64,000 bases of DNA, taken from contig CAJQLB010000012.1 of NCBI GenBank assembly GCA_905479065.1, positions 41,415 through 105,414 of the forward strand. The letters run 5' to 3'. The stretch comes from an uncultured Flavobacteriaceae bacterium. GTDB lineage: Bacteria; Bacteroidota; Bacteroidia; Flavobacteriales; Flavobacteriaceae. Each line of letters starts with the position of its first letter. Position 1 is the stretch's first letter. The translations under genes were made by a program, and so were the position numbers. Below, piece after piece: positions 1-8,893 of the stretch. The notes below the pieces were generated by a model. It saw only the letters and a program-made list of their open reading frames with translations. It did not search any database and was not told the origin of the DNA.

Positions 1-399
1 TGTACCGAGTGTGGTAGATGCACGGATGAATGTCCAGCAAACAAGACTGGGAAAAAGTTGTCTCCGAGAAAAGTTATGATGGATACCAGAGATCGTATTG
101 AGGAAGTAGGTAAAAATATGGATCAAAATAAAGGAGAATTCAAATCTGATAACAAACAATTACTAGATGACTACATCACAAGAGAAGAAATTTGGGCTTG
201 TACGTCTTGTAATGCTTGTGTTGAAGCTTGTCCTGTAAGTATTAATCCGCTGTCAATAATATTAGACATGAGGCGTTATCTTGTCATGGAACAGTCAGCT
301 GCTCCAACAGATTTGAATAACATGATGACTAATATCGAAAATAATGGGGCGCCTTGGCCATATAACCAAATGGATCGATTAAATTGGAAAAACGACTAA
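1..399 (+). CDS. 4Fe-4S dicluster (Fe-S)-binding oxidoreductase, C-terminal part
   Basis: Right-hand end of an iron-sulfur electron-transfer protein whose start lies left of the window; the frame is open from base 1 to the TAA at 397-399. Two ferredoxin-type cluster motifs are visible: CTECGRCTDECP at codons 1-12 and CTSCNACVEACP at about codons 67-78. This spacing is typical of the HdrC/GlpC-like half of heterodisulfide-reductase-type complexes. The matching cysteine-rich CCG half is encoded three genes downstream at 1222-2013, so the two probably form one membrane-linked oxidoreductase. The electron donor and acceptor cannot be told from sequence. The TTG near base 58 is not a real start, because coding sequence with a cluster motif continues upstream of it. 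Confidence 0.9.
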   Translation, partial: CTECGRCTDECPANKTGKKLSPRKVMMDTRDRIEEVGKNMDQNKGEFKSDNKQLLDDYITREEIWACTSCNACVEACPVSINPLSIILDMRRYLVMEQSAAPTDLNNMMTNIENNGAPWPYNQMDRLNWKND

Positions 400-755
400 A
401 ACATATATCTAAATTAAAGATAACAGGGTTCCTTGCGGTATTTTGTTTGATAGGTAATATATACGTTTTAAATGCACAAATAGGCTACCAAAAAGATTCC
501 TTACAGATTAAGGTTTATGCCGAATATCAATATGTAAATCAACAATTAAAAGCCATAGAAATCACAAGAATATTTTGTGATTACTGTAGTGAATCACAGC
601 TTGAAAAAATTAAGAAAGAAGCGTCTCGATTAGCCTACCTTTCAAGACATCGTAACAAACCGTCAAAAAGCAACGAGACCAAAAAGCTTGCCATGTATAT
701 TAGAGTGTCAAAAAAAGATTTTGCCGCTATCAAACAACAAGAAATTAATAATTAA
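384..755 (+). CDS. small secreted protein of unknown function
   Basis: A 123-residue protein I do not recognise. The N-terminus has a basic start, a hydrophobic stretch (about residues 13-28) and a likely signal peptidase site at LNA-Q, so it should be exported to the periplasm. The mature part is charged, with a C-x2-C pair (FCDYC, about residues 65-69). The only plausible start is TTG at 384, inside the end of the preceding gene (16-base overlap); no ATG lies before the signal peptide. It is followed after 10 bases by the HAD gene, so it sits inside the iron-sulfur operon. The overlap implies translational coupling. Confidence 0.7.
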   Translation: MEKRLKHISKLKITGFLAVFCLIGNIYVLNAQIGYQKDSLQIKVYAEYQYVNQQLKAIEITRIFCDYCSESQLEKIKKEASRLAYLSRHRNKPSKSNETKKLAMYIRVSKKDFAAIKQQEINN

Positions 756-765
756 ATAATTATCT

Positions 766-1212
766 ATGAGTTTAGAATCTGAAAATGATCTATTAAAAGA
801 AATTACAGACAATGGCGCTAATATTAGCCCAATTTTACCAGAAAATATAAAAAATTATCTTATCGACATAGATGGAACCATTGGTGAAGATATACCAAAT
901 GAAGAGCCAGAACGAATGCTAACGGCAGAAGTATATCCAGATGCTCTAGCCACATGCAACAAGTGGTATAGCGAAGGACATCGAATCTGTTTTTTTACTT
1001 CAAGAACTGAAGCTCAAAGAGCTTACACAGAACAGTGGTTAAAAAAACATGGATTTAATTATCATAGTCTACTGATGGGCAAACCTAGAGGTGGAAATTA
1101 TCACTGGATTGACAATCATATTGTAAAAGCGACAAGATACAAAGGTAAATTCACTGATTTAATAGAAAAACAGGTGGCCATTGAAGTTTTTGATGATGGT
1201 CAACATGAGTAA
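766..1212 (+). CDS. HAD-superfamily phosphatase-like protein
   Basis: A 148-residue single-domain protein. HAD motif I is clear as LIDIDGT (about residues 32-38, nucleophile and acid aspartates). A motif II threonine/serine follows in FFTSRTEAQ, a lysine in LLMGKPRGG can serve as motif III, and acidic residues are found near WIDNH. This supports a small cytosolic phosphohydrolase. The substrate is unknown; relatives are sometimes labelled phosphoheptose isomerase, which the motifs do not support. It lies between the two halves of the iron-sulfur oxidoreductase (10 and 9 base gaps) and is clearly co-transcribed with them. Confidence 0.75.
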   Translation: MSLESENDLLKEITDNGANISPILPENIKNYLIDIDGTIGEDIPNEEPERMLTAEVYPDALATCNKWYSEGHRICFFTSRTEAQRAYTEQWLKKHGFNYHSLLMGKPRGGNYHWIDNHIVKATRYKGKFTDLIEKQVAIEVFDDGQHE

Positions 1213-1221
1213 TTTAATAGT

Positions 1222-2013
1222 ATGGATACAGAATTAAAAGTGCCAACCATGGCAGAATATATGGCCCAAGGAAAGTTACCTGAGGTATTGTTTTGGGTTG
1301 GTTGTGCAGGAAGTTTTGATGACAGAGCAAAAAAAATAACTAAGGCATTTGTCAGAATTTTAAACAATGCAAATGTTGATTTTGCAGTTTTAGGAACTGA
1401 AGAAAGTTGCACAGGTGACCCTGCAAAGCGATCAGGTAATGAGTTTCTATTTCAAATGCAAGCAGTGAGCAACATTGAAGTATTAAATGCCTATGATATT
1501 AAAAAAATTGTAACGGCGTGTCCACATTGTTTTAATACGCTTAAAAATGAATATCCGTCTCTTGGTGGTCATTATGAGGTCGTACATCATACACAATTTT
1601 TAAAAAGTCTTTTAGATGATGGCAGATTATCCATTGAAGGAGGGAAGTTCAAAGGGAAGCGGATTACCTTTCATGATCCCTGCTATTTGGGTCGCGCTAA
1701 TAACGTTTACGAGGCCCCAAGAGATTTAATAAGGAAGCTGGATGCAGAATTACTGGAAATGAAAAGTTGTAAGAGCAGAGGCTTATGTTGCGGTGCAGGA
1801 GGTGCTCAAATGTTTAAAGAACCAGAGAAGGGGAATAAGGATGTCAATGTCGAGCGTACTGAACAGGCCCTTGAAATCAAACCTCAGATCATCGCTGCTG
1901 GCTGCCCATTTTGCAATACCATGATGACAGATGGTGTTAAAGCTAAAGACAAAGAAAGTGAAGTGGACGTTATGGATATTGCAGAATTAATTGCAAATGC
2001 ACAAGACTTATAA
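1222..2013 (+). CDS. (Fe-S)-binding protein with CCG domains (HdrB/GlcF-like)
   Basis: A 263-residue protein with the duplicated cysteine-rich (CCG/DUF224) domain of heterodisulfide reductase subunit B, glycolate oxidase GlcF and LutA. The first copy shows CAGS, SCTGDPAKR and CPHCFNTL; the second shows DPCYLGR, LCCGAGGAQMF and CPFCNTMM. Such domains bind a non-cubane [4Fe-4S] cluster and act in electron transfer or in catalysis on thiols or organic acids. It has no ferredoxin motifs of its own, which fits a partnership with the dicluster protein at 1-399. Start ATG at 1222, 9 bases after the HAD gene. Confidence 0.88.
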   Translation: MDTELKVPTMAEYMAQGKLPEVLFWVGCAGSFDDRAKKITKAFVRILNNANVDFAVLGTEESCTGDPAKRSGNEFLFQMQAVSNIEVLNAYDIKKIVTACPHCFNTLKNEYPSLGGHYEVVHHTQFLKSLLDDGRLSIEGGKFKGKRITFHDPCYLGRANNVYEAPRDLIRKLDAELLEMKSCKSRGLCCGAGGAQMFKEPEKGNKDVNVERTEQALEIKPQIIAAGCPFCNTMMTDGVKAKDKESEVDVMDIAELIANAQDL

Positions 2014-2066
2014 CAACCTAAAAAACCATTTAATAAAATCAGTTTAGAAAATAATACATAGTTCCA

Positions 2067-2552
2067 ATGTTAGTAGATTTTAAAACATTACCTGAAACAT
2101 CCCGTGTTTGGATATACCAAGCCAACCGCTCTTTTACTGACAGTGAATTAGATGAAGTTAGCACTAAACTGAAAGTGTTTATTGAAAGTTGGACAGCACA
2201 TGGAAGTGATCTGCAATCTGGTTATGAAATTAGATATAAACGTTTTATAGTCATTGCTTTGAATCAAAACTTGAATATAGCAACGGGTTGTTCTATTGAT
2301 GCGTCTGTTCATTTTATCCAACAATTAGAGAAAGATTATCAGGTTGATTTGATGGATAAGATGAATGTTTCTTATAAGCAGGGAGCTTTTATAGCTTACA
2401 AGTCTTTGATAGATTTTAAAAAAATGGCCAAGCAGCGTGCCATATCTAAAAACACCATTGTTTTTAATAACCTTGTCGCGAACAAGGCTGAATATCTAGA
2501 AAATTGGGAAGTGCCAGTAAGTGAAAGTTGGCATTCACGTTTTATCAGTTAA
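2067..2552 (+). CDS. conserved Bacteroidota protein often labelled 'ABC transporter ATPase'
   Basis: A 161-residue soluble protein. Flavobacterial homologues commonly follow the Fe-S pair and carry the name 'ABC transporter ATPase', but I see no Walker A, signature or Walker B motif, so that name is unsupported. Visible features are an aromatic-rich N-terminal third, a CSIDASVHFIQQLEKDY segment near residues 72-86, and no signal peptide or membrane segment. Start ATG at 2067, 53 bases after the preceding stop, so it is probably the last gene of the same transcript. The function is unknown. Confidence 0.72.
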   Translation: MLVDFKTLPETSRVWIYQANRSFTDSELDEVSTKLKVFIESWTAHGSDLQSGYEIRYKRFIVIALNQNLNIATGCSIDASVHFIQQLEKDYQVDLMDKMNVSYKQGAFIAYKSLIDFKKMAKQRAISKNTIVFNNLVANKAEYLENWEVPVSESWHSRFIS

Positions 2553-2577
2553 TTTGAAGCTTCTTTGAATCTTAAAA

Positions 2578-2597
2578 TTGTGATAAATCTATCACAA
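2578..2597. repeat. intergenic inverted repeat TTGTGATA-N4-TATCACAA
   Basis: Perfect 8-bp arms with a 4-base loop (AATC) in the 125-base gap before the GH3 gene. No T-run follows on either strand, so it is not a clear intrinsic terminator. It could be an operator for the GH3 gene or a weak hairpin. A CRP-type site has 6 bases between TGTGA and TCACA; here there are 8. Confidence 0.4.
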
Positions 2598-2677
2598 AAT
2601 GATGTTAGCTTCTAGTTAATTATATTAATTTGGAATGTGTTATTTAATTATCATTCTTATCAATTTTAATATTGTTT

Positions 2678-5596
2678 ATGTCCATTTATAAATTCTCTAT
2701 TGCTTTTGTTTTTGCATCGTTTTTTGTAACAGCACAACAAATACCTGAGCCACTTTTATCGCATAATCCTGAAAAACAGCAAATTTGGGTGGATAGTGTT
2801 TACCAAGCACTAACGCTTAATCAAAAAATAGGACAACTTTTCATGGTTCAAGTTTTTTCTGATCAAGATGCTCTGACGAAACAAGAAATTTTACGACAAA
2901 TCAAAGAGTATCAAATAGGAGGCGTTATATATTCGAAGGGAGGTCCCAAGAGACAAGTGAAACTTAATAATGAATTACAAGCGATATCCCACATACCATT
3001 ACTCGTCGGTATGGATGCAGAATGGGGATTGAATATGCGACTTGATTCCACCTTTGCATTTCCCTATAACATGACACTTGGAGCCATTAAAAATGACCAA
3101 CTCATCTACAGAGTTGGTCAACAAATTGCTGCACATTGTAAACGGATAGGTGTCCATGTGAATTTTGCCCCTGTGGTAGATATTAATACGAACCCAAATA
3201 ATCCCATTATTGGAAATCGTTCTTTTGGTGAAGATAAAATCAAAGTCACAAAAAAATCTATTGCCTTTATGAATGGGTTACAAAACAATGGTGTCTTTGC
3301 CAATGCTAAGCACTTTCCTGGTCACGGAGATACCGAAACAGATTCACATTTAACTTTGCCAACAATTAATTTTAATGAGCAACGAATCGATTCAGTAGAG
3401 CTTTTTCCTTATCGTGAAATGATCAAACAGGGGCTATCAAGTGTCATGGTAGCACATTTGAATGTTCCAAGCTTAGAGTCCCGTAAAGGCTATCCGTCAT
3501 CTCTGTCGAAACTTATAGTTACTGATGTTTTAAAAAATCGACTAGGTTTCAAAGGTTTAATTTTTACCGATGCCCTCACGATGAAAGGAGTTTCTAAATT
3601 TAATAATAGTGGTGAGATAGATTTAGCCGCTTTCGAGGCAGGAAATGATGTTTTATTGATGTCTGCTAATGTAGCCAAGGGTATTGAGGCGATAAGCAAA
3701 GCCTACGTAAATGGACAAATTACAGAGACCCGTTTAGCACATTCCGTTAAGAAAATACTCATGGCAAAATACGCAGTAGGATTGCATGACTTTCAGCCAA
3801 TAAGTACCGAATATATTTTAAAACAACTCAATAGTACAGACGACAAAATACTATATGAGGAGCTTATAGAAAATGCGCTTACAGTTGTCAAAAATGATAA
3901 TGATAATTTACCACTTCGTCATCTTGAAAAACGCAGTATTGCCTATGTAGCGCTTGGAGACGATAAGGGAAATACATTTTTAGAGGCACTGCAACGCTAT
4001 GGAGAAGTTACACAGGTCATGTCAGACAACCTCAACGATTTAATTGAACAACTAAAAAATTACAATACCGTTATAGTTGGGTTTCATAAGTCAAATGACA
4101 ATCCCTGGAAATCATACCAGTTTAAAAATAAAGAACTGGTTTGGCTTTATGAAATTGCAAGAACGAACAACATTATCCTGAATGTTTTTGCCAAACCGTA
4201 TGCCTTGTTGGATTTAAAAACGGTTCAGAATTTTGAAAGTATTGTAGTGAGTTATCAGAATAGTGAAATTGCACAACAAAAATCTGCACAACTTATTTTT
4301 GGAGGACTAAGTGCTAAAGGTCATTTACCAGTTTCTGTTGGACCTAATTTTAAAGTGGCTTCGGGCATAGAATTTCCCTCAATAAGTAGGTTACAATATG
4401 GAATTCCTGAGCGTGTCGGTATGAATTCCCGTGATTTGAAAAAAATTGATAGTATCGTGAACTATGCGATAGATAATGAAATGACCCCTGGTGTTCAATT
4501 ATTGGTGGCAAGAAAAGGCATGGTTATCTATCATAAAACATACGGGAAACACAGATATACGAATGACCAACTTGTTAAAGAAACCGATCTTTATGACGTG
4601 GCATCCTTAACCAAAATTTTAAGTACCATCCCATTACTAATGGAGCTTGTTGAAAATGGAACAATCACCTTGGATACGCCGCTGTCAAGTTTGTTAAAGA
4701 CCTATAAAAATACAAATAAGGAGCAAATTACTATCAAAGAGATGTTATCTCACTATGCAAAATTACGTCCGTGGATTCCTTTTTACATAAGTACCATTGA
4801 TTCTGTTACAAAAAAACCACAGGATTTATATTATAGGTACGAACGGAGTGAACATTTTAACATAAAGGTTGCCAATAATTTATTTTTAAAAACAGATTAT
4901 CAGGACACCATTCAAAAAACCATTAAAGATAGTGACTTATTAGAGCGCTTAAGATATCGCTACAGTGATTTGCCGTATTACATACTAAAAGAATACATTG
5001 AGGATCATTATGATGAAGGATTAGACCTTTTGGTACAAGAACATTTTTACAAATCACTTGGAGCTAATCTTACCACGTATAACCCGCTTAAAAAATTTAG
5101 TCAATCACAAATAATCCCTTCAGAAATTGATGATTATTTTAGACATCAAGAAATACATGGTTATGTTCATGACATGGGGGCAGCTATGCAGAATGGGGTA
5201 GGTGGCCATGCTGGTGTTTTCAGCAATGCCAATGATGTTGCTAAAATCATGCAACTTTTTCTGCAACAAGGTTATTATGGTGGAAAGCGCTACTTTAAAA
5301 CAGAAACAATCAACGCCTTTAATACATGTTATTTTTGTGAGGACAATAATCGAAGAGGAATTGGTTTTGACAAACCACAGTTAAGTGATGACGGCCCAAC
5401 GTGTGGTTGTGTTTCAATGACAAGTTTCGGACATTCTGGATTCACGGGAACCTACGCTTGGGCAGATCCTGAAGAAGACCTTGTTTATGTCTTTATGGCA
5501 AATAGAACTTGGCCTCAAGCGAAATCAAATAAATTGTTAAAAGAAAATATAAGAACTGACATACAACGCTTAATTTACGAGGCAATAGAAAAATAA
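2678..5596 (+). CDS. GH3 beta-N-acetylhexosaminidase fused to serine beta-lactamase-like domain
   Basis: About 972 residues, secreted (signal peptide ending near VTA-Q). The N-terminal part is a glycoside hydrolase family 3 domain: KHFPGHGDTETDSH (about 211-224) is the NagZ-type His/Asp motif and FTDALTMKGV (D about 298) carries the nucleophile. A GH3 C-terminal-like domain follows. From about residue 600 there is a class C beta-lactamase/penicillin-binding fold with SLTK (Ser about 643), a YSD motif and a late HSG. The fusion suggests recycling or trimming of peptidoglycan in the periplasm. ATG 2678 is preferred over the in-frame TTG at 2672. bshA follows after 3 bases. Confidence 0.92.
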   Translation: MSIYKFSIAFVFASFFVTAQQIPEPLLSHNPEKQQIWVDSVYQALTLNQKIGQLFMVQVFSDQDALTKQEILRQIKEYQIGGVIYSKGGPKRQVKLNNELQAISHIPLLVGMDAEWGLNMRLDSTFAFPYNMTLGAIKNDQLIYRVGQQIAAHCKRIGVHVNFAPVVDINTNPNNPIIGNRSFGEDKIKVTKKSIAFMNGLQNNGVFANAKHFPGHGDTETDSHLTLPTINFNEQRIDSVELFPYREMIKQGLSSVMVAHLNVPSLESRKGYPSSLSKLIVTDVLKNRLGFKGLIFTDALTMKGVSKFNNSGEIDLAAFEAGNDVLLMSANVAKGIEAISKAYVNGQITETRLAHSVKKILMAKYAVGLHDFQPISTEYILKQLNSTDDKILYEELIENALTVVKNDNDNLPLRHLEKRSIAYVALGDDKGNTFLEALQRYGEVTQVMSDNLNDLIEQLKNYNTVIVGFHKSNDNPWKSYQFKNKELVWLYEIARTNNIILNVFAKPYALLDLKTVQNFESIVVSYQNSEIAQQKSAQLIFGGLSAKGHLPVSVGPNFKVASGIEFPSISRLQYGIPERVGMNSRDLKKIDSIVNYAIDNEMTPGVQLLVARKGMVIYHKTYGKHRYTNDQLVKETDLYDVASLTKILSTIPLLMELVENGTITLDTPLSSLLKTYKNTNKEQITIKEMLSHYAKLRPWIPFYISTIDSVTKKPQDLYYRYERSEHFNIKVANNLFLKTDYQDTIQKTIKDSDLLERLRYRYSDLPYYILKEYIEDHYDEGLDLLVQEHFYKSLGANLTTYNPLKKFSQSQIIPSEIDDYFRHQEIHGYVHDMGAAMQNGVGGHAGVFSNANDVAKIMQLFLQQGYYGGKRYFKTETINAFNTCYFCEDNNRRGIGFDKPQLSDDGPTCGCVSMTSFGHSGFTGTYAWADPEEDLVYVFMANRTWPQAKSNKLLKENIRTDIQRLIYEAIEK

Positions 5597-5599
5597 ATT

Positions 5600-6736
5600 A
5601 TGAAAATAGGAATTGTTTGTTATCCAACGTTTGGAGGCAGTGGAGTCGTCGCTACAGAGTTAGGTCTTGAATTATCAAAAAGAGGACACGAAATACATTT
5701 TATTACATACAGTCAACCAGTAAGACTTGAATTAATTAGCAATAATGTTCATTTTCACGAGGTCAATGTTCCCGAGTATCCTTTATTTCATTATCAACCG
5801 TATGAGCTTGCTTTGTCTAGCAAACTGGTAGATATGGTGAAATTACATGAAATTGATGTGTTGCATGTGCATTACGCCATACCGCACGCCTATGCCGCTT
5901 ACATGGCTAAAAAAATGCTTCACGAAGAAGGAATAAATTTACCCATAGTGACAACATTACACGGAACAGATATAACCCTAGTAGGAAGTCACCCATTTTA
6001 TAAATCGGCAGTGGCTTTTAGCATCAATAAATCAGATGCCGTTACTTCAGTTTCTCAAAGCTTAAAAGATGATACTATACGTCTATTTGATATCACAAAT
6101 GAGATACAAGTTGTTCCTAATTTTATTGATTTTTCTAAATATTCTGATGAATTTAAAGATTGCCAACGTGAAATGATGGCATCTAATAATGAAAAAATTA
6201 TAACACACATCAGTAATTTTCGTCCTGTGAAGAGAATTAAAGATGTTATCAACACCTTTTTTCAAATTCAAAAAGAAATTCCCTCAAAATTAATGATGGT
6301 GGGGGAGGGTCCAGAAAAAGAATCTGCAGAACTTCTTTGCGAAAAATTAGGGATTGAAGATAAAGTGTTATTTTTTGGTAAGAGTCATGAGATTGATAAA
6401 ATTTTATGTTTTAGTGATTTATTTCTATTGCCATCGGAAACTGAAAGTTTTGGTTTAGCTGCCTTAGAAGCCATGGCGTCAGGGGTTCCTGTAATATCCA
6501 GTAATTCAGGCGGTATTCCTGAGGTTAACAAACACGGGGTCTCCGGGTACTTGAGCGCAGTGGGTGACACTAAAGAAATGGTGCACCATGCATTGAGCAT
6601 TTTGCGAGATGATAGCTTATTGGCGATGTTTAAGGAGAATGCAAAAGCTGAAGCTAGACAATTTGATATTCACAAAATTGTTCCATTTTATGAAAGTATT
6701 TATAACAAAGCCATGACAAATTGTATTTCAATATAA
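5600..6736 (+). CDS. bshA: N-acetyl-alpha-D-glucosaminyl L-malate synthase
   Basis: A 378-residue GT4 glycosyltransferase that makes GlcNAc-malate from UDP-GlcNAc and L-malate, the first step of bacillithiol synthesis. Supporting features: the N-terminal CYPTFGGSGVVATELG loop, HVHYAIPHAYAAYMA, TTLHGTDITLVG, and the donor-binding segment ESFGLAALEAMASGVPVISS followed by SGGIPEV. Length is typical for the family. It begins 3 bases after the GH3 fusion, so the two are co-transcribed. Bacillithiol genes are common in Bacteroidota; the other bsh genes are not in this window. Confidence 0.93.
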   Translation: MKIGIVCYPTFGGSGVVATELGLELSKRGHEIHFITYSQPVRLELISNNVHFHEVNVPEYPLFHYQPYELALSSKLVDMVKLHEIDVLHVHYAIPHAYAAYMAKKMLHEEGINLPIVTTLHGTDITLVGSHPFYKSAVAFSINKSDAVTSVSQSLKDDTIRLFDITNEIQVVPNFIDFSKYSDEFKDCQREMMASNNEKIITHISNFRPVKRIKDVINTFFQIQKEIPSKLMMVGEGPEKESAELLCEKLGIEDKVLFFGKSHEIDKILCFSDLFLLPSETESFGLAALEAMASGVPVISSNSGGIPEVNKHGVSGYLSAVGDTKEMVHHALSILRDDSLLAMFKENAKAEARQFDIHKIVPFYESIYNKAMTNCISI

Positions 6737-6784
6737 ACTACTTACTTATTTTTTTTACCTTGATGGTCACTAATTTTTTTAAAA

Positions 6785-8191
6785 ATGAATAGAAAAGACT
6801 TTTTAAGTTTAAGCTCACGCGCCGCGTTGTTTTTAGGGGTTGCGCCATCAGTAATAGCCTGTAAAGATGATAAATCAACTATAGATAGTGATAAATTAAA
6901 TGAATTATTAAGTCAAACAAAAGCCGATGGATCGTTGGTTAATTTGAAACACGAAGCCATTCCAAAGGTAAGAGTAGGTATGATTGGCATGGGAAATAGA
7001 GGCAGTGTTTTAATTCAAATGTTTGAATATCTTATTAAAAATAATCATGCTGAAATAGTTGCATTAGCAGACTTAAAGGAGGATAAACTTAACAAGAATA
7101 ATGACTATTTAAGCACCATTCAACCAGGAGGGGCAGACTTGTATTTTGGCAATGAAAGCGCATGGAAAAAAGTAGCAAATCGAGATGATATTGATTTATT
7201 ACTCATCGCTACACCATGGAACTATCATGCCGAAATGTGTTTGTATGGAATGGAACACGGTAAACATGTGGCCTGTGAGCAACCCATGGCGATGACATTA
7301 AAGGATTGCTGGAAACTCATTGAGGTCGCCGAACGAACCAAAAGGCACTGCATGTACATGGAAAACTGTTGCTTTAATGGTGAGGAACTTTGGGTCTTGA
7401 ATATGATAAACGAAGGAGTTTTTGGAGATGTTAATCACGCTGAAGGGGCTTACATTCACGACTTGCGTAAACACATGATGGACGAGACATATTATGAAGA
7501 TCAATGGCGCATTAAGCATCACCAAATAAAAAATGGTAACTTTTACACCGGGCATGGTCTAGGCCCAGTTAGTTTTTACATGGACATCGGTCGGGGTGAT
7601 AATTACGATCATTTGGTAAGTATGAGTTCAAAAGAACAGAGCTTAAGTGAAGCTGCTGTAAAGAATAACTTTTGGGCTACAGAATTTGCTTGTGGGGATA
7701 TGAATACGACGCTTATTAAAACAAAACTGGGAAGATCTATCATGTTACAATTTGATACCCATACCGGTAGACCGTACTCTAGGTTAAATACGGTTACTGG
7801 TACAAAAGCGGTTCATCAAGGATATCCTTCAAGACTTTATGTTGGGCACAATGAATTGCAATGGGGGCATTCATGGTTAAAAGATCAAGAGTATCGAGAG
7901 TATCGTGAACGCTACGACCATCCATTATGGAAACGTTTAAGAGAACAAATTGATGCCAATGCTGTGGGCCATGGAGGTATGGACTTTGTCATGATTTACA
8001 GGCTCATACGTTGCCTTAATCAAGGCTTACCATTAGACATTAATTTATATGATAGTGTTCTATGGAGTGCCATTACACCACTATCACAAATATCAGTAGC
8101 AAACAATAGTGCTAGCACAAAAGTGCCCGACTTTACGGGGGGATCTTGGGTGAATAAAAGAAAAAATGAGGTGCTAAGACCAATCATTTAA
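6785..8191 (+). CDS. Gfo/Idh/MocA oxidoreductase, GH109-like
   Basis: A 468-residue exported NAD-dependent enzyme. The N-terminus (MNRKDFLSLSSRAALFLGVAPSVIAC) looks like a Tat-type or lipoprotein signal. The Rossmann motif VGMIGMGNRGSVL follows near residue 62, then EQPMAMTLKDCWKL (the EKP-type motif of the family). TGHGLGPVSFYMDIGRGD and the following DHLVSMSS closely resemble glycoside hydrolase family 109, which cleaves alpha-N-acetylgalactosamine by an NAD-dependent oxidation/elimination route. GH109 activity is inference; other sugar dehydrogenases of this fold are possible. It stands alone between bshA and a convergent gene. Confidence 0.85.
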   Translation: MNRKDFLSLSSRAALFLGVAPSVIACKDDKSTIDSDKLNELLSQTKADGSLVNLKHEAIPKVRVGMIGMGNRGSVLIQMFEYLIKNNHAEIVALADLKEDKLNKNNDYLSTIQPGGADLYFGNESAWKKVANRDDIDLLLIATPWNYHAEMCLYGMEHGKHVACEQPMAMTLKDCWKLIEVAERTKRHCMYMENCCFNGEELWVLNMINEGVFGDVNHAEGAYIHDLRKHMMDETYYEDQWRIKHHQIKNGNFYTGHGLGPVSFYMDIGRGDNYDHLVSMSSKEQSLSEAAVKNNFWATEFACGDMNTTLIKTKLGRSIMLQFDTHTGRPYSRLNTVTGTKAVHQGYPSRLYVGHNELQWGHSWLKDQEYREYRERYDHPLWKRLREQIDANAVGHGGMDFVMIYRLIRCLNQGLPLDINLYDSVLWSAITPLSQISVANNSASTKVPDFTGGSWVNKRKNEVLRPII

Positions 8192-8235
8192 CAACGAGAA
8201 AGGATTTAGATATATACGCTATTTCTAGTAATAAT

Positions 8236-8721
8236 TTAAAATTGATAGCGAATACCGAGTGCGATATCGAAATCTAAATCATTGTTGAAGTCTCCAAAGC
8301 CTAACTCAGGTCTAAAGTCCAATGATATAATTATTGGGATTTGAAAATTGTATTCTATACCAATGTCACCCGCTACAAACAATGAGGTATTATTATCATC
8401 ACTCCCTGCTGGTACATTATCGATACTGTATGAAGCGATACCACCACCTGCACCATAATACCAATTAAAATTTGTATCAATCGCATTTACCCATTGATAA
8501 AGACCAACCGCTCTTAATGCACTATAATCATTACCATTTCTCCAACCTAAATTGAACTCTAGACGGTGAGAGTCTCCTAAACGACGTTGATATGAAATTT
8601 CAGTACCAAAACCGTCACTATCGCCTAAACGAAGGCCAATTGCATTGTCAAAAATATCTTGTTCTTGTGAAAAACCCATAAGACCTAACAATACGAATAC
8701 TAATGTGCAAAGTTTTTTCAT
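8236..8721 (-). CDS. small outer-membrane beta-barrel-like protein
   Basis: A 161-residue protein with signal peptide (MKKLCTLVFVLLGLMGFSQ). The mature part has alternating hydrophobic and polar strands rich in Gly, Tyr and Asn and ends in aromatic RYQF, as outer-membrane barrels do. It may form a small barrel of 6-8 strands. No specific family is recognised. A good TTTG-N18-TATTTTTA promoter lies directly upstream, indicating it is transcribed alone. It converges with the GH109-like gene. Confidence 0.78.
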   Translation of the reverse strand: MKKLCTLVFVLLGLMGFSQEQDIFDNAIGLRLGDSDGFGTEISYQRRLGDSHRLEFNLGWRNGNDYSALRAVGLYQWVNAIDTNFNWYYGAGGGIASYSIDNVPAGSDDNNTSLFVAGDIGIEYNFQIPIIISLDFRPELGFGDFNNDLDFDIALGIRYQF

Positions 8722-8736
8722 GATTTTAATTTTTTG

Positions 8737-8766
8737 TAAAAATAAAAATTTTATTTACTTTCCAAA
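8737..8766 (-). promoter_or_regulatory. Bacteroidota-type promoter for the small barrel protein gene
   Basis: Read on the minus strand: TTTG, 18 bases, TATTTTTA (consensus TTTG-N18-20-TAnnTTTG; one mismatch in the -7 box). It lies 15 bases upstream of the ATG at 8721. Confidence 0.6.
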
Positions 8767-8893
8767 TCATGATATGCTATTTTCATAAATTTTAATAATA
8801 TCACCACAATTAAAACTATAATTTAATTTCCATTTTTGTTTTAATAAGAATACAATTACATTAGCAATTCTAACAATTTAAAATGACTTACAG

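Noticed and set aside
1200..1412. Minus-strand frame inside the CCG iron-sulfur gene
   Set aside because: Lies opposite a clearly conserved gene; no independent start signal or family resemblance.
2067..2552. Naming the protein an ABC transporter ATPase
   Set aside because: No Walker A, Walker B or signature motif; the length is also too short for an ABC ATPase domain.
2578..2597. CRP/FNR-type operator before the GH3 gene
   Set aside because: The spacing between TGTGA and TCACA is 8 instead of 6 bases; kept only as an inverted repeat.
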